64,000 nt of DNA from Serratia ficaria (lineage in GTDB: Bacteria; Pseudomonadota; Gammaproteobacteria; Enterobacterales; Enterobacteriaceae). Position 1 is the stretch's first letter. The number at the start of each line of letters is the position of its first letter. This document shows, piece by piece, positions 40,561 to 52,738 of the stretch. The stretch covers positions 2,170,001-2,234,000 of the forward strand of contig NZ_LT906479.1 in assembly GCF_900187015.1 (NCBI RefSeq), read 5' to 3'. Position numbers and translations under genes: made by a program. The notes beneath the pieces were generated by a model. The model had not been told where the DNA came from. It did not search any database and worked only from the letters and a program-made list of their open reading frames with translations.

Positions 40561-41321
40561 TCCTCGCTGATAAACTCGTACATGTCGCTGCGGCAGAAGC
40601 TTTCGCTGTATTCGATCGGTTTTTTGCCGCTGTCGAACAGCGTCTGCCGCACGATCAGCAGCGGCATCGGCTCTTTCAGCTGCAGCGCCTGCAGGGTCTC
40701 GTCGTCGCTCATCGCCGCGCTCACCTGGCTGCGCAGCGAGCCCAGCTCGACGTTGTTCAGGCGGAAATAGTCATACAGCGAAACGCCGATGTCCTCGACG
40801 TTGGCGATCGCTTCCGCCACCACGTAAGACACCGCCACCGACATCGGGCGTTTATCGATAAAGTGGATGCGCTTCAGCTTGTATACCGGGGTGTTTTCCG
40901 CCAGCGCCAGCTTGGCCGCCAGCGCCGGGTCGGCGGGGATCTGTTCGCGACTGATCCACACCGTGTCCGGTTTGCGCCCCTGCAGCATCACCTCACGCGA
41001 GAAGCCTTTGACGTCCGCCAGCGAGTAGGCCAGCTTGGGCTCCGGCTGCTGTGGCTGGATAAAGGTGCCGTAGCCGCGCGAGCGGCCGATGATGCCGTCC
41101 TGTTCCAGGCAGGCCAATGCCTTGCGCACCGTGATGCGCGAGATGCCGAGCCGATCGGTGAAGTGGCGCTCGCTGGGCAGAAAATCCCCCTGGCTCAACA
41201 CCCCCTGGTCGATGGCCTGGCGCACCGATTCGTTAAAGCGCAGGTACAGCGGCATCGCGCCCGCGCTGGCCAGATCCCGCTGCAGTTTGTCCAGCAGGCG
41301 CTGGTTGGTGTCCATGCTCAT
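40557..41321 (-). CDS. yegW: GntR-family (HutC type) regulator YegW
   Basis: A 254-residue repressor-type regulator with an N-terminal GntR winged helix (LPSERHFTDRLGISRITVRKALACLEQDGII) and a C-terminal UTRA ligand-binding domain. It is convergent with yegV with a 4-bp overlap of the stops, the same arrangement as in E. coli, and is the likely regulator of yegTUV. The 11-bp repeats upstream of yegT are a candidate target. Confidence 0.87.
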   Translation of the reverse strand: MSMDTNQRLLDKLQRDLASAGAMPLYLRFNESVRQAIDQGVLSQGDFLPSERHFTDRLGISRITVRKALACLEQDGIIGRSRGYGTFIQPQQPEPKLAYSLADVKGFSREVMLQGRKPDTVWISREQIPADPALAAKLALAENTPVYKLKRIHFIDKRPMSVAVSYVVAEAIANVEDIGVSLYDYFRLNNVELGSLRSQVSAAMSDDETLQALQLKEPMPLLIVRQTLFDSGKKPIEYSESFCRSDMYEFISED

Positions 41322-41459
41322 AGCCGACAGAAATCCCGTAGCCTCAATGCGATAGCCTATTTAAGGGGATTTCATTCGGCGGCGCAACTGCCGCCGCAGC
41401 GACGCGGCGGCGAAATGAGGTAAAGTAGCGGGTATGGCCATCCTCCCACTCGGAATACC

Positions 41460-42977
41460 ATGAAGCACAACAGCAAGCGCTACGCCGCGGACGATGCGAT
41501 ACAGGCGGCCTTTACCCAGCAGTTGCAGCGCGGGATCACGCTGAGATCGGCATTGCATCAGGCGTTAACGCTGCTGGTGACCGGCGGAGAGCTGCCCTAT
41601 CTGGCCAGGCTGCCGCCCAGCCGGGGACTGGCGGCGCGGCTGGCGGTGTCGCGCGATACCGTCGAACAGACCTATGCGCGGCTGGAGGCGGAGGGCTATA
41701 TCGCCCGCGCCGTCGGGCGCGGCAGCGTGGTCTGCCATCAGCCCGACAGGCTGCTCGGCCGCGAGCTGCTGGCGGCCGGGCAGGCCAAAGACGAGCGATT
41801 GGCGGAGCCTGAGCTGAGCGCGCACGGTCGGGCGCTGTTGAGCGCCCGCCATGCGCCGCATACCCGGCGCAGCGCCTCGCTGACCCCGTCGCTGCCCGAT
41901 CTGCGGGCGTTTCCCATCGACAGCTGGCTACAGCTGGAAAAGCAGGCGATCAGGCGGTACGGCGAGCGCATGCTCGGCTACGCCGATCCGCAGGGGGTGG
42001 CGGAGCTGCGAACGGCGATCGCGCAGTACCTGCAGCGCGAACGCGGGGTTAAAGCGAGCGCGGAGCAGGTGATCGTGGTCACCAGCTCGCAGCAGGCGCT
42101 GTCTTTGTGCACTCAGGTGCTGTTTGACCCCGGCGATGCGGTGTTCGTTGAAGAGCCGGGCTATCAGGGCGCCAAAAAGCTGGTGCAGTCGGCGGGGCTG
42201 GTAGCCCGGCCGATTGGCGTCGACGCGTGCGGTCTGGACGTCGAGCGCCTGATTCAGACGCCCGGCGGCGGGCGGGGCGTTTATATCACCCCCTCGCATC
42301 ATTATCCTCTGGGGCATTCGCTGAGCCTCGAGCGGCGCCTGAGGCTGCTGGAATGGGCGCGGCGCGAACGCGCCTGGGTCATCGAAGACGACTATGACAG
42401 CGAATTCAACTATGACCGGCAGCCCAAGGCGGCGCTGCAGGGATTGGACCGCGACGGGCGCACCTTGTATATCGGCACCTTCAGCAAGACGCTGTTTCCG
42501 GGGTTGCGCATCGGTTTTATGATCGTGCCGCCGCCGCTGATCGCGCCGATGGTGGCCGCCAAGCAGTTCCAGGACGGCTATACCTCGGCGCTGACGCAAA
42601 CCACGCTGCTCAGGTTCCTGCATGACGGTTTCTATGCCGAGCACCTGCGGAATATGCGCCGGCTGTATAAGGCGCGGCTGGATATACTGCACGCCGCAGT
42701 GCACCGCCAGCTTGGCGACTGGACGCAGCCGACGCTGCCGCAGGGCGGGCTGCAGCTGGTGTGCCCGCTGGCCGATGCGGCGACGGAGCGGCGGTTGATC
42801 GCGGCGGCCGCGGCGCAGGGCATGCAGCTGTACGGACTGGCGGATTTTTACACCGAACGGCCGCGGCACGGCGCGCTGGTGCTGGGGTTTTCGGCCTACG
42901 CGCCGGACGAAATCACGCAGTTCATCAGCCGGCTGGCGCAGATCTTCGGCGCAATGCCGACGGAATCGGCGGGCTGA
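41460..42977 (+). CDS. MocR-type regulator (GntR helix-turn-helix fused to aminotransferase)
   Basis: A 505-residue PLP-binding regulator. An N-terminal winged helix (LPPSRGLAARLAVSRDTVEQTYARLEAEGYI, about residues 50-85) is joined to a class I aminotransferase domain with the PLP lysine in GTFSKTLFPGLRIGF. MocR proteins such as PdxR and GabR sense PLP or amino compounds and usually act on a divergent or adjacent gene. The downstream acetyltransferase (43095) is the nearest co-directional candidate, 117 bp away. Target unknown. Confidence 0.87.
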   Translation: MKHNSKRYAADDAIQAAFTQQLQRGITLRSALHQALTLLVTGGELPYLARLPPSRGLAARLAVSRDTVEQTYARLEAEGYIARAVGRGSVVCHQPDRLLGRELLAAGQAKDERLAEPELSAHGRALLSARHAPHTRRSASLTPSLPDLRAFPIDSWLQLEKQAIRRYGERMLGYADPQGVAELRTAIAQYLQRERGVKASAEQVIVVTSSQQALSLCTQVLFDPGDAVFVEEPGYQGAKKLVQSAGLVARPIGVDACGLDVERLIQTPGGGRGVYITPSHHYPLGHSLSLERRLRLLEWARRERAWVIEDDYDSEFNYDRQPKAALQGLDRDGRTLYIGTFSKTLFPGLRIGFMIVPPPLIAPMVAAKQFQDGYTSALTQTTLLRFLHDGFYAEHLRNMRRLYKARLDILHAAVHRQLGDWTQPTLPQGGLQLVCPLADAATERRLIAAAAAQGMQLYGLADFYTERPRHGALVLGFSAYAPDEITQFISRLAQIFGAMPTESAG

Positions 42978-43094
42978 AATTGGTCTGCTCGCCGTTGTAA
43001 ATTGGTCCGTATTCCATCGCCAACGGCCGGTGTATCCTCTGGGTATTCGATTATTTCCCCAATGGAAATAATATCTTACTATCCGTGAGGCACC

Positions 43095-43547
43095 ATGAAC
43101 CCATCAAACAATCAAGTGCTGATCCGCAGAGTGAGCGGTGACGATAAACGCCAATGGCTGGCGTTGTGGCAGGGCTATCTGCATTTTTACCGCGCCGACC
43201 TGGCTCCGCAGGTGAGCGATGTCACCTTTGAGCGGCTGTGCAACGATGCGCAGGTCCACGGCCTGGTGGCGGAAGGGCCGGACGGTCAGCTTTCGGGGCT
43301 GATGAATCTGGTGTTCCATCCGTCGACCTGGAGCGCCGCCGGCTATTGCTATATCGAAGATCTGTACGTGTCGCCGCAGGCCCGCGGCCAAAAGGTCTCT
43401 GAAAAGCTGTTTGAGCAGGCCTATCGGCTGGCCGAACAGCGCGGCAGCGATCGGGTTTACTGGATGACGCAGGAATACAACGCGCCGGCGCGTTCGCTGT
43501 ACGACAAGATCGGCAAGCGAAGCTCGTTCATCGTTTATACCCGTTAA
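43095..43547 (+). CDS. GNAT family N-acetyltransferase
   Basis: A 150-residue GNAT protein. The acetyl-CoA binding motif A is in YIEDLYVSPQARGQKVSEKLFEQAYRLA, followed by NAPARSLYDKIGKRSSFIVY. Substrate unknown; small GNATs of this type acetylate amino acids, polyamines or antibiotics. It is 21 bp before a second acetyltransferase gene in the same direction and could be cotranscribed with it and perhaps controlled by the upstream MocR regulator. Confidence 0.85.
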   Translation: MNPSNNQVLIRRVSGDDKRQWLALWQGYLHFYRADLAPQVSDVTFERLCNDAQVHGLVAEGPDGQLSGLMNLVFHPSTWSAAGYCYIEDLYVSPQARGQKVSEKLFEQAYRLAEQRGSDRVYWMTQEYNAPARSLYDKIGKRSSFIVYTR

Positions 43548-43568
43548 CCGCATTCAGGGAGCAAGCCT

Positions 43569-44273
43569 ATGAGAACCAATCAGCATGGTCAGCCGGTGGG
43601 GGAGCCGCTGGCGGACTGGCGCCCGGCGCGCCGCCCGCAAGGCGTTACTACGCTCGGCGGGCGTTTTTGCCGGCTGGCGCCGCTCGATCCGCAGCGGGAC
43701 AGCGCCGCACTGTTCGCCGCCTTTCAGCAGGCGCCGGACGGCCGCGACTGGACCTATCTGCCGGTGGAGCGGCCGGAAAGCCCTGCGGCGATGCGGCAGC
43801 ACCTGAACAACCTGCAGGCCAACGACGCGCTGGTCAACTTTACGGTGTTCGACGCCGCCAGCGGTGCGCCGGTGGGCACGGTGGCGTTTATGCGCATCGA
43901 TGAGGCCAACGGCGTGCTGGAGATCGGCCACGTCAGCTGGTCGCCGGCGATGAAGCGGCGTTCGAGCGCCACCGAAGCCATTGCGCTGATGCTGCGCCAT
44001 GCCTTCGACGAACTGGGTTATCGCCGCTGTGAATGGAAATGCGACAGCCATAATGCGCCGTCCAAACAGGCCGCGCTGCGCTTCGGCTTCAGCTACGAGG
44101 GCTGCTTCCGGTATGCGGTGATCGTCAAGGGCCGCAGCCGGGATACCGACTGGTTCGCCATCACCGGCGATCGCTGGCCGGCGATCGGCGCTGCGTTCGA
44201 ACGTTGGCTGAGCGCGGATAACTTCGATGCGCAGGGGCGGCAGAAGCAGCGCCTGCAGGCGTTGAGAAACTAA
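43569..44273 (+). CDS. GNAT family N-acetyltransferase, RimJ/RimL-like
   Basis: A 234-residue GNAT protein of the RimJ/RimL-like group. It shows the early GRFCRLAPLDPQRDSAALF segment, the EIGHVSWSPAMKRRSSATEAIALMLRHAFDELGYRRCEWKCDS core with its acetyl-CoA loop, and the NAPSKQAALRFGFSYEG motif. Related proteins acetylate N-termini or small amines; the target cannot be assigned. An intrinsic terminator shared with convergent purB follows immediately. Confidence 0.85.
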   Translation: MRTNQHGQPVGEPLADWRPARRPQGVTTLGGRFCRLAPLDPQRDSAALFAAFQQAPDGRDWTYLPVERPESPAAMRQHLNNLQANDALVNFTVFDAASGAPVGTVAFMRIDEANGVLEIGHVSWSPAMKRRSSATEAIALMLRHAFDELGYRRCEWKCDSHNAPSKQAALRFGFSYEGCFRYAVIVKGRSRDTDWFAITGDRWPAIGAAFERWLSADNFDAQGRQKQRLQALRN

Positions 44274-44275
44274 CA

Positions 44276-44303
44276 AAAAGGCGGCCTGCGGGCCGCCTTT
44301 TTT
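44276..44303. terminator. Bidirectional intrinsic terminator (GNAT / purB)
   Basis: AAAAGGCGGCC-TGCG-GGCCGCC followed by TTTTTT forms a hairpin with an A-run on one side and a T-run on the other, so it can stop both the GNAT transcript and purB. Unlike the kdsA/dauA and hcxB/roxA terminators it is uninterrupted. Confidence 0.88.
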
Positions 44304-44319
44304 ATCGGGCAGGGAAAGC

Positions 44320-46339
<2,020 letters not shown>

Positions 46340-46669
46340 GATTACTCCTGTAAACGCTGTTAACGGTACATGGCTTACTGCATAAGGTTGCGCGTATCGA
46401 AAGGGTGACGGCGGCGGCCGCGGATCGGCGACGATCGGGCGTGGCTGTGACAACGATGACAACGAATGTTACAGATCATGCCACAAAATCGGGGCTAAAC
46501 CCAGCGTCTAATACGCCGACGCGGGGGCAGATTGGCCGCGCGGCGCGGAACTGCGCAAACATGCAGCGGAAATCCTCGGAACGGGGGGCGAACTTATTGT
46601 TGCGGCAATGAATAAAGTTGAACGGCGGCATCTATACTGCCAACGTGACCCCTTAAAAAAGACCCCTTT
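46340..46669. promoter_or_regulatory. Divergent hflD/kup intergenic region
   Basis: A 330-bp gap between divergent genes. On the plus strand TATACT (46633-46638) is a possible -10 for kup. Immediately before the kup start there is a direct repeat GACCCCTT (46647, 46661) around an A-run. Nothing else was recognised. Confidence 0.3.
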
Positions 46670-48538
46670 ATGCATGTAAAAAACAAGCAGCCGCTGCCGG
46701 CGGTAACGCTGGCGGCCATCGGCGTGGTGTACGGCGATATCGGTACCAGCCCGCTGTATACCCTGCGCGAGTGTCTGACCGCCGAAGAAGGCATCGCCAT
46801 GACGCCGGCGTCGATCTACGGTTTTTTGTCGCTGATTTTCTGGCTGTTGACGCTGGTGGTGTCCATCAAATACGTCTGCTTCGTGATGCGCGCCGATAAC
46901 GACGGCGAAGGCGGCGTGCTGACGCTGATGTCGCTGGCGGTGCGTCGGCTGGACTCGCGCTGGGTGCCGGCGGCGGTGCTCATCGGCCTGGTGGGCGGCA
47001 GCTTTTTCTATGGCGACGGGGTGATCACCCCGGCCATTTCGGTGCTTTCGGCCATTGAGGGGCTGCAGATTATCGCGCCGGAGCTGGACCGCTTTATCAT
47101 CCCGCTGGCGATCCTGGTTCTGACCCTGCTGTTCGTGATCCAGAAGCGCGGCACCGGCAGCGTCGGCAAGCTGTTCGCGCCGGCGATGGTCGTCTGGTTT
47201 CTGACGCTGGCGCTGTTGGGCATTGGCGGCATCCTGCGTCACCCCGAGGTGCTGCGGGCGTTGAATCCTTATTGGGCGGTTAATTTCTTTCTGGAATACC
47301 GGGCGGTATCGTTTTTTGCGCTGGGGATGGTGGTGCTGGCGGTAACCGGCGCCGAGGCGCTGTACGCCGATATGGGCCACTTCGGCAAAAAGCCGATACG
47401 CCTCGCCTGGTTTACCCTGGTGGCGCCGTCGCTGGTGCTGAACTATTTCGGCCAGGGCGCGCTGCTGCTGGTTAATCCGGCGGCGATCGATAACCCGTTT
47501 TTCCTGCTGGCGCCGAACTGGGCGCTGATCCCGTTATTGGTGATCGCCACGCTGGCGACGGTGATCGCCTCGCAGGCGGTGATCTCCGGCGTGTTCTCGC
47601 TAACGCGTCAGGCGGTGCGCCTGGGCTATCTGCCGCCGATGCGCATCATCTACACCTCCGATCAGGAGTCTGGCCAGATCTACATCCCGGTGGTTAACTG
47701 GCTGCTGTTCGCCGCGGTGCTGGTGGTGATCGTCAGCTTCAAGCATTCCGGCAACCTGGCTTCCGCGTATGGCATCGTGGTGACCGGCACCATGCTGTTG
47801 TCTTCTGTCTTGCTGAGCATCGTGGCGGTGAAAAACTGGGGCTGGCCGCGCTACTGGGGCGTGGCGATGCTGCTGGCGATGATGGCGGTCGACATTCCGC
47901 TGTTCGGTGCCAACCTGATCAAGCTGGTGTCCGGCGGCTGGTTGCCGGTGGCGTTGGGGTTGGTCATTTTGCTGATCATGCTGACCTGGAAAACCGAACG
48001 CTCGCGCTTGATCCGCCGGCTGCGCGACAATCAGGAGGGCCTGACCGCATTGATCGAATCGCTGGAGAAAGCGCCGCCGCAGCGGGTGCCGGGTACCGCG
48101 GTGTTCATGGAGCGCACGCCCCATGCGGTGCCGCTGGTGTTGCTGCATAACCTGAAGCACAACAAGGTGATGCACGAACGGGTGGTGCTGCTGACCATCA
48201 CCACCACCGACATGCCCTATGTGCACAACGTGCAGCGGGTGACCATCGAGCAGCTGTCGTCGAGTTTCTGGCGCGTGGTGGCCAGCTACGGCTGGCGCGA
48301 GACGCCCAACGTCACCGACATTCTCTACCGCTGCGGGCTGGAGGGGATGAGTTTCACCATGAATGAAACCTCGTTCTTTATGTCGCGCGATACGCTGGTG
48401 TTGGGTAAACGGCCCTGGTATCTGCGGATACGCGGCCGGGTGTTCCAGCTGCTGCAACGCAACGCGCTGCGGGCGCCGGATCTGTTTGAGATCCCGCCCA
48501 ATCGGGTGATAGAGCTGGGCGCGCAGGTGGAGTTCTGA
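46670..48538 (+). CDS. kup: Potassium uptake protein Kup
   Basis: A 622-residue K+ transporter of the KUP/HAK/KT family, collinear with E. coli Kup: [20 protein letters not shown] at the N-terminus, [21 protein letters not shown], about twelve membrane segments, and a C-terminal cytosolic domain ending [12 protein letters not shown]. It is placed between hflD and mnmA, whereas E. coli kup lies by the rbs operon, so this may be an extra paralogue or a relocated gene. Ribosome-binding site is weak. Confidence 0.9.
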   Translation: MHVKNKQPLPAVTLAAIGVVYGDIGTSPLYTLRECLTAEEGIAMTPASIYGFLSLIFWLLTLVVSIKYVCFVMRADNDGEGGVLTLMSLAVRRLDSRWVPAAVLIGLVGGSFFYGDGVITPAISVLSAIEGLQIIAPELDRFIIPLAILVLTLLFVIQKRGTGSVGKLFAPAMVVWFLTLALLGIGGILRHPEVLRALNPYWAVNFFLEYRAVSFFALGMVVLAVTGAEALYADMGHFGKKPIRLAWFTLVAPSLVLNYFGQGALLLVNPAAIDNPFFLLAPNWALIPLLVIATLATVIASQAVISGVFSLTRQAVRLGYLPPMRIIYTSDQESGQIYIPVVNWLLFAAVLVVIVSFKHSGNLASAYGIVVTGTMLLSSVLLSIVAVKNWGWPRYWGVAMLLAMMAVDIPLFGANLIKLVSGGWLPVALGLVILLIMLTWKTERSRLIRRLRDNQEGLTALIESLEKAPPQRVPGTAVFMERTPHAVPLVLLHNLKHNKVMHERVVLLTITTTDMPYVHNVQRVTIEQLSSSFWRVVASYGWRETPNVTDILYRCGLEGMSFTMNETSFFMSRDTLVLGKRPWYLRIRGRVFQLLQRNALRAPDLFEIPPNRVIELGAQVEF

Positions 48539-48543
48539 ATGAA

Positions 48544-48572
48544 AAAGGCGCTGCAATCACCGCAGCGCCTTT
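48544..48572. terminator. Bidirectional terminator between kup and mnmA
   Basis: An 11-bp perfect stem AAAGGCGCTGC / GCAGCGCCTTT with loop AATCACC lies 5 bp after the kup stop and 22 bp beyond the convergent mnmA stop. Confidence 0.8.
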
Positions 48573-48593
48573 CGCATAGCGGGGGGCGAGCCG

Positions 48594-49694
48594 TTACTGC
48601 AGGCGTTGTTCGATGATGCCGCCGCCAAGGCAGACTTCACCCTGATAGAACACCGCAGACTGGCCTGGCGTGACGGCGGCCACCGGCTCGTCGAAGCGCA
48701 CTTCGATGCGTTGATCGTCGAGCGGCGTAACGGTGCAGGGGATGTCCTGCTGGCGATAGCGGGTTTTCACCGTGCAGCGGAACGGGCCGCCGAGCGGCAG
48801 GCGATCGACCCAGTGCAGCTGTTGCGCGATCAGGCCGACCGACATCAGGCGCGGATGGTCGTGCCCCTGCGCCACCACCAGCACATTGTTGGCCACGTCT
48901 TTGTCCACCACGTACCAGGGATCTTCGCTGCTGTCTTTCATGCCGCCGATGCCCAGCCCCTTGCGCTGGCCGAGGGTGTGATACATCAACCCCTGGTGCT
49001 CGCCGACGGCCTGGCCGTCGACGCTGACGATCGGCCCCGGCTGCGCCGGCAGGTAGCGGCCGAGGAAGTCGCGGAACTTGCGCTCGCCGATAAAGCAGAT
49101 GCCGGTGGAGTCTTTCTTCTTGGCGGTGACCAACTCCAGCTGCTCGGCGATGCGGCGCACCTCCGGTTTTTCCAGCTCGCCGACCGGGAACAGGCTTTGC
49201 GCCACCTGCTCGTGGCCCAGCGTGTACAGGAAGTAGCTCTGATCCTTGTTGCCGTCGACGCCGCGCAGCAGGCGGCTTTTGCCGTCCACGTCCTGGCGGC
49301 GCACGTAGTGGCCGGTGGCGATAAAATCGGCCCCCAGATCTTCCGCGGCGAACTCCAGGAAAGCTTTGAATTTGATTTCTTTATTGCACAGGATGTCCGG
49401 GTTCGGCGTGCGGCCGGCCTTGTACTCTTCCAGGAACAGTTCGAATACGTTGTCCCAGTACTCCGCCGCGAAGTTTACCGTATGCAGTTCGATGCCCAGC
49501 TTGTCGCATACCGCTTGCGCGTCGGCCAGATCGGTCGCGGCGGAGCAGTATTCTTCGTCATCGTCCTCTTCCCAGTTTTTCATAAACAGCCCAGCGACCT
49601 GATAGCCCTGTTGCTGTAACAGATAGGCAGTAACGGAAGAGTCGACGCCGCCGGACATTCCGACGATTACTTTTTTCTGGCTGTTGTCTGACAT
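48594..49694 (-). CDS. mnmA: tRNA 2-thiouridylase MnmA
   Basis: Inserts sulfur at position 2 of the wobble uridine in tRNA-Lys, -Glu and -Gln. The 366-residue protein has the PP-loop [10 protein letters not shown] near its start, the catalytic Cys in [12 protein letters not shown] and the second Cys in [12 protein letters not shown], which together carry out the persulfide transfer. It lies 94 bp downstream of nudJ, as in E. coli. Confidence 0.96.
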   Translation of the reverse strand: MSDNSQKKVIVGMSGGVDSSVTAYLLQQQGYQVAGLFMKNWEEDDDEEYCSAATDLADAQAVCDKLGIELHTVNFAAEYWDNVFELFLEEYKAGRTPNPDILCNKEIKFKAFLEFAAEDLGADFIATGHYVRRQDVDGKSRLLRGVDGNKDQSYFLYTLGHEQVAQSLFPVGELEKPEVRRIAEQLELVTAKKKDSTGICFIGERKFRDFLGRYLPAQPGPIVSVDGQAVGEHQGLMYHTLGQRKGLGIGGMKDSSEDPWYVVDKDVANNVLVVAQGHDHPRLMSVGLIAQQLHWVDRLPLGGPFRCTVKTRYRQQDIPCTVTPLDDQRIEVRFDEPVAAVTPGQSAVFYQGEVCLGGGIIEQRLQ

Positions 49695-49788
49695 GGGATT
49701 CTCACGAACTTGAACACGAACCGTGCTGATAAAAACAAGCGCAGGATTTTATCACGTCGGGCGGGCCTGCGCACTGCTCTTATTGTGC

Positions 49789-50241
49789 TTAGGCCGAGAA
49801 CGGCCAGTCATGGCTGCCGACCAGCGACAGCGGGTAACGCTCCGGCTGTTGGTAGCTGCGAATGCTCTCCGCCACCAGCGCGGAACGCAGGTTGGGCGCC
49901 TGTAGAATTTCCTCGGCGCTCAGCCACAGGCAGCGGTCGATGTCGCTGTCGTGCGGCTCGGTCGGCAGCTGCCGCTCCAGTTCGATGACGAAACAGAAGC
50001 GCAGGAAAGGCGTGCGGTCCGGCGCGATCCACTGGTGCAACCGCAGGAACGACTGCGGCGTGGCGCGGATGCCGGTCTCTTCCCACAGCTCGCGCTCGGC
50101 GGCCTGCACCAGGGTTTCGTCGGCCTCGAGGTGACCGGCCGGCTGGTTCCACAGGGCTTTGCGGTTGATGGTTTCTTCGACGATCAGGAATTTGCCGGCG
50201 GCGTGCACTACGCAGGCGACGGTGACGTGCGGTTTGAACAT
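49789..50241 (-). CDS. nudJ: Nudix phosphatase NudJ
   Basis: A 150-residue Nudix hydrolase homologous to E. coli NudJ (YmfB), which acts on HMP-pyrophosphate and nucleoside di/triphosphates. The complete Nudix box is [23 protein letters not shown] (about residues 37-59). It sits between the LprI-like gene and mnmA; in E. coli nudJ lies directly between rluE and mnmA. Confidence 0.92.
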   Translation of the reverse strand: MFKPHVTVACVVHAAGKFLIVEETINRKALWNQPAGHLEADETLVQAAERELWEETGIRATPQSFLRLHQWIAPDRTPFLRFCFVIELERQLPTEPHDSDIDRCLWLSAEEILQAPNLRSALVAESIRSYQQPERYPLSLVGSHDWPFSA

Positions 50242-50250
50242 GGCGGCCCC

Positions 50251-50589
50251 TTACAGCGGTTTGTCGATGCGTTGGTAAATGTCATCCAGCTCGGCGATGC
50301 GGACTTTATAGCTCTGCGCCAGGCAGCCGGCGTCGCTGCCGCACAGCCTGCGTTGTTCCAGCCAGCCCTGCTGGCGGTCCTGCATCGCGCCGCGGGCGCC
50401 CATGGCGAACAGGCCGCGCAGGAATTGGTATTTGGTGGCCATTTCCACGTCCTTATCGCTCAGCGTGCGGCTGGCGCAAATCGCTTTCTCGTCGGCATTG
50501 ACGGCTTTGGCGCAGTCGAAGCTGGCGGCCTGCGCCGCAGAGGCCGACAGCAGGCCGGTGAACAGTAGCGCGGTTAATGCTTTTTTCAT
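50251..50589 (-). CDS. Secreted LprI/DUF1311-family protein
   Basis: A 112-residue exported protein with a signal peptide cleaved after AQA. The mature part has four Cys in the DUF1311/LprI pattern (FDCAKA..EKAICA....RRLCGSDAGCLAQSY) likely forming two disulfides. Some relatives inhibit lysozyme, but most are uncharacterised. It lies between rluE and nudJ, co-directional, a position without a counterpart in E. coli K-12. Confidence 0.8.
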   Translation of the reverse strand: MKKALTALLFTGLLSASAAQAASFDCAKAVNADEKAICASRTLSDKDVEMATKYQFLRGLFAMGARGAMQDRQQGWLEQRRLCGSDAGCLAQSYKVRIAELDDIYQRIDKPL

Positions 50590-50606
50590 GGCGGCTCCTT
50601 GGCGAA

Positions 50607-51233
50607 CTACAGGGAATCAAGGCTTTTCCATTCACCGGGTTGCAGTTCACCCAATGAAAGATTACCCATACTGTAGCGAATCAGGCGCAGGGTAGGGAAC
50701 CCGATATGCGCAGTCATGCGACGCACCTGGCGATTTCGCCCTTCGAACAGGGTGATTTTCAGCCAGGCGGTGGGGATGGATTTGCGCTCGCGAATTGGCG
50801 GGTTGCGCGGCCACAGCCAGTGCGGCTCGTCCACCCGCTCCACGCCGGCGGGCAGGGTGGGGCCGTCTTTCAGCGTGACGCCGCTGCGCAGCGGCGCCAA
50901 ATCGCTGTCCTGCGGCGCGCCCTCCACCTGCACGAAATACACCTTGCCGGTGCGCTTGCCCGGCTGGGTCAGCTGCGCCTGCAGCTTGCCGTCGTTGGTG
51001 AGCACCAGCAGGCCTTCGCTGTCGCGATCCAGACGCCCGGCGGCGTAAACGTCGGGGAAGGGAATGAATTCTTTCAGCGTGGCGCGGCCGGCTTCGTCGG
51101 TGAACTGCGGCAGCACGTCGAAGGGTTTGTTGAATAACACCACCCGGCGCGGGCCGTGCGCCACCGCGGGTTTGGCGGCATTGGGTTTGCTGAATCGTTT
51201 AACGCTGTGATTTCTAACAGGGAATTTTTTCAT
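50607..51233 (-). CDS. rluE: 23S rRNA pseudouridine(2457) synthase RluE
   Basis: Isomerises U2457 of 23S rRNA. The 208-residue RsuA-family protein carries the catalytic Asp in [19 protein letters not shown] and the [15 protein letters not shown] motif. The start at 51233 ([10 protein letters not shown]) is preferred because the upstream ATG (51263) is part of a -10 promoter hexamer on the same strand. It is divergent from icd, as in E. coli. Confidence 0.93.
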   Translation of the reverse strand: MKKFPVRNHSVKRFSKPNAAKPAVAHGPRRVVLFNKPFDVLPQFTDEAGRATLKEFIPFPDVYAAGRLDRDSEGLLVLTNDGKLQAQLTQPGKRTGKVYFVQVEGAPQDSDLAPLRSGVTLKDGPTLPAGVERVDEPHWLWPRNPPIRERKSIPTAWLKITLFEGRNRQVRRMTAHIGFPTLRLIRYSMGNLSLGELQPGEWKSLDSL

Positions 51234-51261
51234 AACGGTTGAGATTACGGATGATAGGCGC

Positions 51262-51267
51262 ATTATA
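51262..51267 (-). promoter_or_regulatory. rluE -10 element
   Basis: The minus strand reads TATAAT, a perfect -10 hexamer, about 29 bp before the chosen rluE start, implying a leader of roughly 20 nt. No good -35 was recognised. Its overlap with an upstream ATG decides the rluE start. Confidence 0.5.
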
Positions 51268-51365
51268 ACCGAATCCGTTTCGGATTGGCGCGGAGCGAAT
51301 ATTCAAGTAGTATCTACACGCATCTTACAAAGCATTAACAAAAATTGCGCTTGAAGGAGAGGTTG

Positions 51366-52619
51366 ATGGAAAGCAAAGTAGTTGTTCCGGCAGAAGGTAA
51401 AAAGATTACGGTCGATGCCCAGGGTAAACTGGTTGTTCCGAATAACCCGATCATTCCGTTTATCGAAGGCGACGGCATTGGCGTTGACGTTACCCCTGCT
51501 ATGATTCACGTGGTTGATGCGGCCGTGAAAAAGGCCTACCACGGCGAACGTAAAATCTCCTGGATGGAAATCTACACCGGCGAAAAATCCACTCACGTTT
51601 ACGGGAAAGACGTGTGGCTGCCGGACGAAACCCTGGATCTGATCCGTGACTACCGCGTCGCCATCAAAGGCCCGCTGACTACCCCGGTCGGTGGCGGTAT
51701 CCGCTCCCTGAACGTGGCGCTGCGCCAGCAGCTGGACCTGTATGTGTGTCTGCGTCCGGTGCGTTACTACCAGGGCACCCCAAGCCCGGTTAAACAGCCT
51801 GAGCTGACCGACATGGTGATCTTCCGCGAAAACGCCGAAGACATCTACGCCGGCATCGAGTGGAAAGCCGGTTCCGCCGAAGCGGACAAAGTGATCAAAT
51901 TCCTGCGCGACGAAATGGGCGTGAAGAAAATCCGCTTCCCAGAGCAGTGCGGCATCGGCGTTAAGCCATGTTCTGAAGAAGGGACCAAGCGTCTGGTGCG
52001 TGCGGCGATCGAATACGCCATCACCAACGACCGCGATTCCGTGACCCTGGTTCACAAGGGCAACATCATGAAGTTCACCGAAGGTGCCTTCAAGGATTGG
52101 GGCTACGAGCTGGCGCGCGAAGAATTCGGCGGCGAGCTGATCGACGGCGGCCCATGGCTGAAGATCAAGAACCCGAACACCGGCAAAGAGATCGTGGTTA
52201 AAGACGTGATCGCCGACGCCTTCCTGCAGCAAATCCTGCTGCGCCCGGCGGAATACGACGTGATTGCCTGTATGAACCTGAACGGCGACTACATCTCCGA
52301 CGCCCTGGCTGCCCAGGTTGGCGGCATCGGCATCGCGCCGGGCGCCAACATCGGCTCCGACTGCGCGCTGTTCGAAGCGACCCACGGCACCGCGCCTAAG
52401 TACGCCGGCCAGGACAAAGTGAACCCAGGCTCCATCATCCTGTCCGCAGAAATGATGCTGCGTCACCTGGGCTGGTTCGAAGCGGCCGACCTGATCGTTA
52501 AGGGCATGGAAGGCGCCATCGCCGCCAAGACCGTGACCTATGACTTCGAACGCCTGATGGACGGTGCTAAACTGCTGAAATGTTCAGAGTTTGGCGACGC
52601 TATCGTTAAGCACATGTAA
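51366..52619 (+). CDS. icd: NADP-dependent isocitrate dehydrogenase
   Basis: Oxidises isocitrate to 2-oxoglutarate in the TCA cycle. The 417-residue protein is one residue longer than in E. coli and nearly identical. The regulatory serine phosphorylated by AceK is S114 in [13 protein letters not shown]. The start at 51366 follows GGAGAGGTTG and gives [13 protein letters not shown]. In E. coli the 3' end of icd is a known phage attachment site; here the end is intact and followed by its own terminator and accessory genes. Confidence 0.97.
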   Translation: MESKVVVPAEGKKITVDAQGKLVVPNNPIIPFIEGDGIGVDVTPAMIHVVDAAVKKAYHGERKISWMEIYTGEKSTHVYGKDVWLPDETLDLIRDYRVAIKGPLTTPVGGGIRSLNVALRQQLDLYVCLRPVRYYQGTPSPVKQPELTDMVIFRENAEDIYAGIEWKAGSAEADKVIKFLRDEMGVKKIRFPEQCGIGVKPCSEEGTKRLVRAAIEYAITNDRDSVTLVHKGNIMKFTEGAFKDWGYELAREEFGGELIDGGPWLKIKNPNTGKEIVVKDVIADAFLQQILLRPAEYDVIACMNLNGDYISDALAAQVGGIGIAPGANIGSDCALFEATHGTAPKYAGQDKVNPGSIILSAEMMLRHLGWFEAADLIVKGMEGAIAAKTVTYDFERLMDGAKLLKCSEFGDAIVKHM

Positions 52620-52644
52620 GGGTGTTTTAGCGTTAAATGATAAC

Positions 52645-52668
52645 GGGAGCCTCAGGGCTCCCTTTTTT
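52645..52668 (+). terminator. icd intrinsic terminator
   Basis: GGGAGCC-TCAG-GGCTCCC followed by TTTTTT, 25 bp after the icd stop. Confidence 0.9.
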
Positions 52669-52738
52669 ATTCAATATAAAATATTGGCGTGGGCGTTATT
52701 TGACTGGCCTACTGGGAATTATCCATAAGGAAAGGGAT

